Origin: Bacteroidetes bacterium UBA4408 | Lineage (GTDB): Bacteria; Bacteroidota; Bacteroidia; UBA4408 | DNA length: 25,868 nucleotides | NCBI GenBank assembly: GCA_002389785.1 | Contig: DGQS01000093.1 | Span: forward strand, 1 to 25,868 | Direction: 5' to 3' | Shown: in pieces, positions 24,095 to 25,868 of the stretch | Layout: each line of letters begins with the position of its first letter | How positions within the stretch are numbered: position 1 is the first letter of the stretch | The notes under the pieces: model-generated | What the model was told of the DNA's origin: nothing | The model's input: the letters and a program-made list of their open reading frames with translations, nothing else | Databases searched by the model: none | Position numbers and translations under genes: made by a program

Positions 24095-24466
24095 ATGGAA
24101 GCCTTACTGATTAATGCAAAAGAAGATAGCCCCGGAGTTATTTTGGATGCACAAAAGGGAGAATATGAGATTAATCATCGCTCTTTGCCCGAAGATGCAG
24201 TAGCATTTTATGCACCTATTTTTTCTTGGTTAGAGAAGAACAAGGACGCCTTTTCAAAAAGGAGCATTTTCAAAATTAAATTGGAATATTACAACACTAC
24301 TTCTGCAAAACAACTGTATAAATTATTTTGCTACTTGCAGGAAATAGCAGTAAACAATAGTGTTGAAATTCATTGGTATTACCATCCCGACGATAAAGAC
24401 ATGCATTCGGCAGGTGAGCGCTATTCTAAATTAATTCAGTTGCCTTTTACCTTGTTGAATTATTAG
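24095..24466 (+). CDS. siaC: SiaC family regulatory phosphoprotein (DUF1987)
   Basis: A 123-residue cytoplasmic protein, the substrate and partner of SiaB. In Pseudomonas aeruginosa the unphosphorylated form binds and activates the diguanylate cyclase SiaD, and phosphorylation of Thr68 by SiaB blocks this. The matching motif LEYYNTTSAK is present here, and its first threonine is residue 68. Typical surroundings are GEYEINHRSLPEDAVAFYAPI (about 22-42) and a C-terminal VEIHWYYHPDD (about 90-100). It starts 2 bases after the kinase stop, so the two are co-expressed. The downstream effector in this organism is unknown: no GGDEF cyclase lies in the window, and many Bacteroidota have SiaC without an adjacent cyclase. 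Confidence 0.9.
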   Translation: MEALLINAKEDSPGVILDAQKGEYEINHRSLPEDAVAFYAPIFSWLEKNKDAFSKRSIFKIKLEYYNTTSAKQLYKLFCYLQEIAVNNSVEIHWYYHPDDKDMHSAGERYSKLIQLPFTLLNY

Positions 24467-24603
24467 TATTCAAACTTATTTGTTCAAGACAAGGTAGCAA
24501 TCAAAGACTAATTCCGCAACTTTTACTGTGTAAAATAACACCGTTCAACAGACCCCTTCTTACTTTCGTAACAGAAATTTACTGAAAATAGAAGGTTATT
24601 TTA

Positions 24604-25677
24604 TTAGGCTGATTTTTTCTCAAATTCCTGCATCACCTCAACAAGGGCTTTCACGCTTTCGATTGGCAATGCATTGTATAAAGATGCACGGTATCCGCCA
24701 ACATCGCGGTGACCTTTTAATCCGCTTAAGTTTGCTGCTTTAGTTAAGGCATCAAATTCAGCTTCGAGTTCAGGTTTGGTGAGTACAAAATTTACGTTCA
24801 TTAAAGAACGGTCTTCCTTCACAACAGTACCCTTAAACATACTATTTCGGTCGATTTCGGAGTATAGTAAGGCAGCTTTTTGTTCGTTAATTTTTTCAAT
24901 CCAAGATACTCCGCCATTATCTTTCAACCATTTCATGGTAAGCATCGACACGTAAATAGGATATACAGGTGGCGTATTGTACATGCTACCGGCTTTAATG
25001 TGCGTACGATAATCGAGCATGGATAGGAGCGTACGACCAGTCTTCCCAAGTATTTCGTCTTTTACCACCACCAAGGTTGCACCGGCAGGTCCCATATTTT
25101 TTTGGGCTCCGGCATAAATCAAATCGAAATCGGCAGCATTAATTTTGCGTGAAAAAATATCGCTGCTCATATCGCAAACCAAGCTAACCGGACATTTAGG
25201 AAACTCTTTTAATTGAGTTCCATAAATCGTATTGTTAGAAGTAATGTGCATGTAATCCAGATTATCAGGAATGGTATATCCTTTTGGGATGTACGAAAAT
25301 TGTTTGTCTTCGCTACTTGCAATAACTTGAGTATTTCCAATTATTTTAGCTTCTTTGATGGCTTTACTTGCCCAAACTCCGGTGTTTAGATAGCCTGCAG
25401 TTCCGTTCGTTTTTAACAGATTGTAGGGAACCATTGCAAATTGTGTACTAGCACCTCCTCCTACAAAAATTACCGAATAGCCTGAAGGTAATTTCAATAA
25501 GTCTTTTACCAATTCAACCGCTTGATCCATTACAGCAATAAAGTTTTTACTGCGGTGTGAAATTTCGAGCAAGGAGAGATTTAAATTATCGAAATTAAGA
25601 ACTGCTTCGGCTGATTGCTTAATAACTTCGGCCGGTAGAATTCCGGGTCCTGAGCTAAAATTGTGAACTTTTTTCAT
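24604..25677 (-). CDS. serC: Phosphoserine aminotransferase
   Basis: A 357-residue PLP enzyme that converts 3-phosphohydroxypyruvate to phosphoserine, and can also act in pyridoxal phosphate synthesis. The chain opens with HNFSSGPGILP (5-15), typical of SerC. It shows the cofactor phosphate-binding GGGAST (73-78) and the PLP lysine K193 in AGAQKNMGPAG, then the TPPVYPIYV and GLKGHRDVGGYRASLYNA segments. Length is normal and start is ATG 25677. Convergent with siaC across 137 bases that hold no strong terminator. serA, often next to it in Bacteroidota, is not seen on either side within the window. A paired direct repeat 63-99 bases upstream may be an operator. Confidence 0.95.
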   Translation of the reverse strand: MKKVHNFSSGPGILPAEVIKQSAEAVLNFDNLNLSLLEISHRSKNFIAVMDQAVELVKDLLKLPSGYSVIFVGGGASTQFAMVPYNLLKTNGTAGYLNTGVWASKAIKEAKIIGNTQVIASSEDKQFSYIPKGYTIPDNLDYMHITSNNTIYGTQLKEFPKCPVSLVCDMSSDIFSRKINAADFDLIYAGAQKNMGPAGATLVVVKDEILGKTGRTLLSMLDYRTHIKAGSMYNTPPVYPIYVSMLTMKWLKDNGGVSWIEKINEQKAALLYSEIDRNSMFKGTVVKEDRSLMNVNFVLTKPELEAEFDALTKAANLSGLKGHRDVGGYRASLYNALPIESVKALVEVMQEFEKKSA

Positions 25678-25740
25678 ACATGAATCTTGTTTAGAACTAT
25701 GGTATTGTAGGAGTTTTGTGAATTGGTAACAATAAGTAAA

Positions 25741-25776
25741 ATTGGGTTCTTCCAGAAAAAAATTGTGTTCTTCCAG
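25741..25776. repeat. Two-copy 15-base direct repeat upstream of serC, possible operator
   Basis: ATTGGGTTCTTCCAG (25741-25755) and ATTGTGTTCTTCCAG (25762-25776) differ at one base and repeat every 21 bases, two DNA helical turns. On the serC coding strand they read CTGGAAGAAC followed by an AT-rich tail, 64-99 bases upstream of the ATG. No named regulator can be assigned. Confidence 0.55.
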
Positions 25777-25868
25777 TAAATTTCGGATGTGAAATTACTA
25801 ATTAATATTTCTTTAGCAGAATAGCTGTAGGAGTTTTTTATTTTTAAAAAATTCATACTGAATTATCA

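Noticed and set aside
24454..24473. A hairpin at the end of siaC as a terminator
   Set aside because: The stem is only six AT-rich base pairs, the stop codon lies in the loop, and no T tract follows.
25674..25856. A 60-residue minus-strand frame upstream of serC
   Set aside because: It is low-complexity, overlaps the serC start and covers the direct-repeat region; no family resemblance.
1..25868. Genetic-code reassignment of TAA, suggested by two in-frame TAA codons
   Set aside because: TAA clearly ends other intact genes here, such as the ABC exporter (10771), the SiaB-like kinase (24092) and serC, at the expected family lengths.

Overview
The window is a stretch of Bacteroidota chromosome, phylum level only. 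The evidence is four genes or gene remnants ending in type IX secretion (T9SS) type A C-terminal sorting domains, several TAnnTTTG-type promoter boxes (sometimes with an upstream TTTG or TTG), low GC, the PUR/DUF3276 protein typical of this phylum, and little sign of Shine-Dalgarno sites. I see no rRNA, tRNA, CRISPR array, transposase or phage gene.

Layout. (1) 1-719: a leucine-dehydrogenase-like gene on the minus strand, cut by the window edge and interrupted by an in-frame TAA. (2) 1002-8825: a cluster of minus-strand secreted T9SS proteins. It holds a 1428-residue mosaic repeat protein, a 330-residue protein, a broken T9SS fragment with a second in-frame TAA, and a 559-residue adhesin-like protein. 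The middle part is flanked by an imperfect inverted repeat. (3) 8987-11997, plus strand: an ABC exporter, a PUR-family nucleic-acid-binding protein and rimM. (4) 12000-18775, minus strand: queE, a PorE-like TPR/beta-propeller/OmpA protein and an alpha/beta hydrolase, then tatA, gatA and an MltD-like lytic transglycosylase. (5) 19134-20965: two membrane proteins, a DoxX-like one and a large polytopic one, convergent. (6) 21102-24466, plus strand: pssA, purS, a Rossmann/DUF2520 protein, a double-domain SiaB-like kinase and SiaC. (7) 24604-25677: serC on the minus strand, with a two-copy direct repeat upstream.

How the genes fit together. The secreted proteins depend on T9SS, and the PorE-like protein has the architecture of the periplasmic/outer-membrane component that anchors that system to peptidoglycan. 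The lytic transglycosylase, PorE-like protein and TatA all belong to envelope biology. The SiaB-SiaC pair is a phospho-signalling module. In Pseudomonas the kinase SiaB phosphorylates a threonine of SiaC; here that threonine is conserved, but the kinase is two SiaB units fused in tandem. I regard this as the most interesting item in the window. The rest is housekeeping: lipid, purine, queuosine and serine synthesis, tRNA amidation and ribosome maturation.

Two of the genes carry in-frame nonsense codons with intact homologous sequence downstream. They may be true pseudogenes or assembly errors, and reads would decide.
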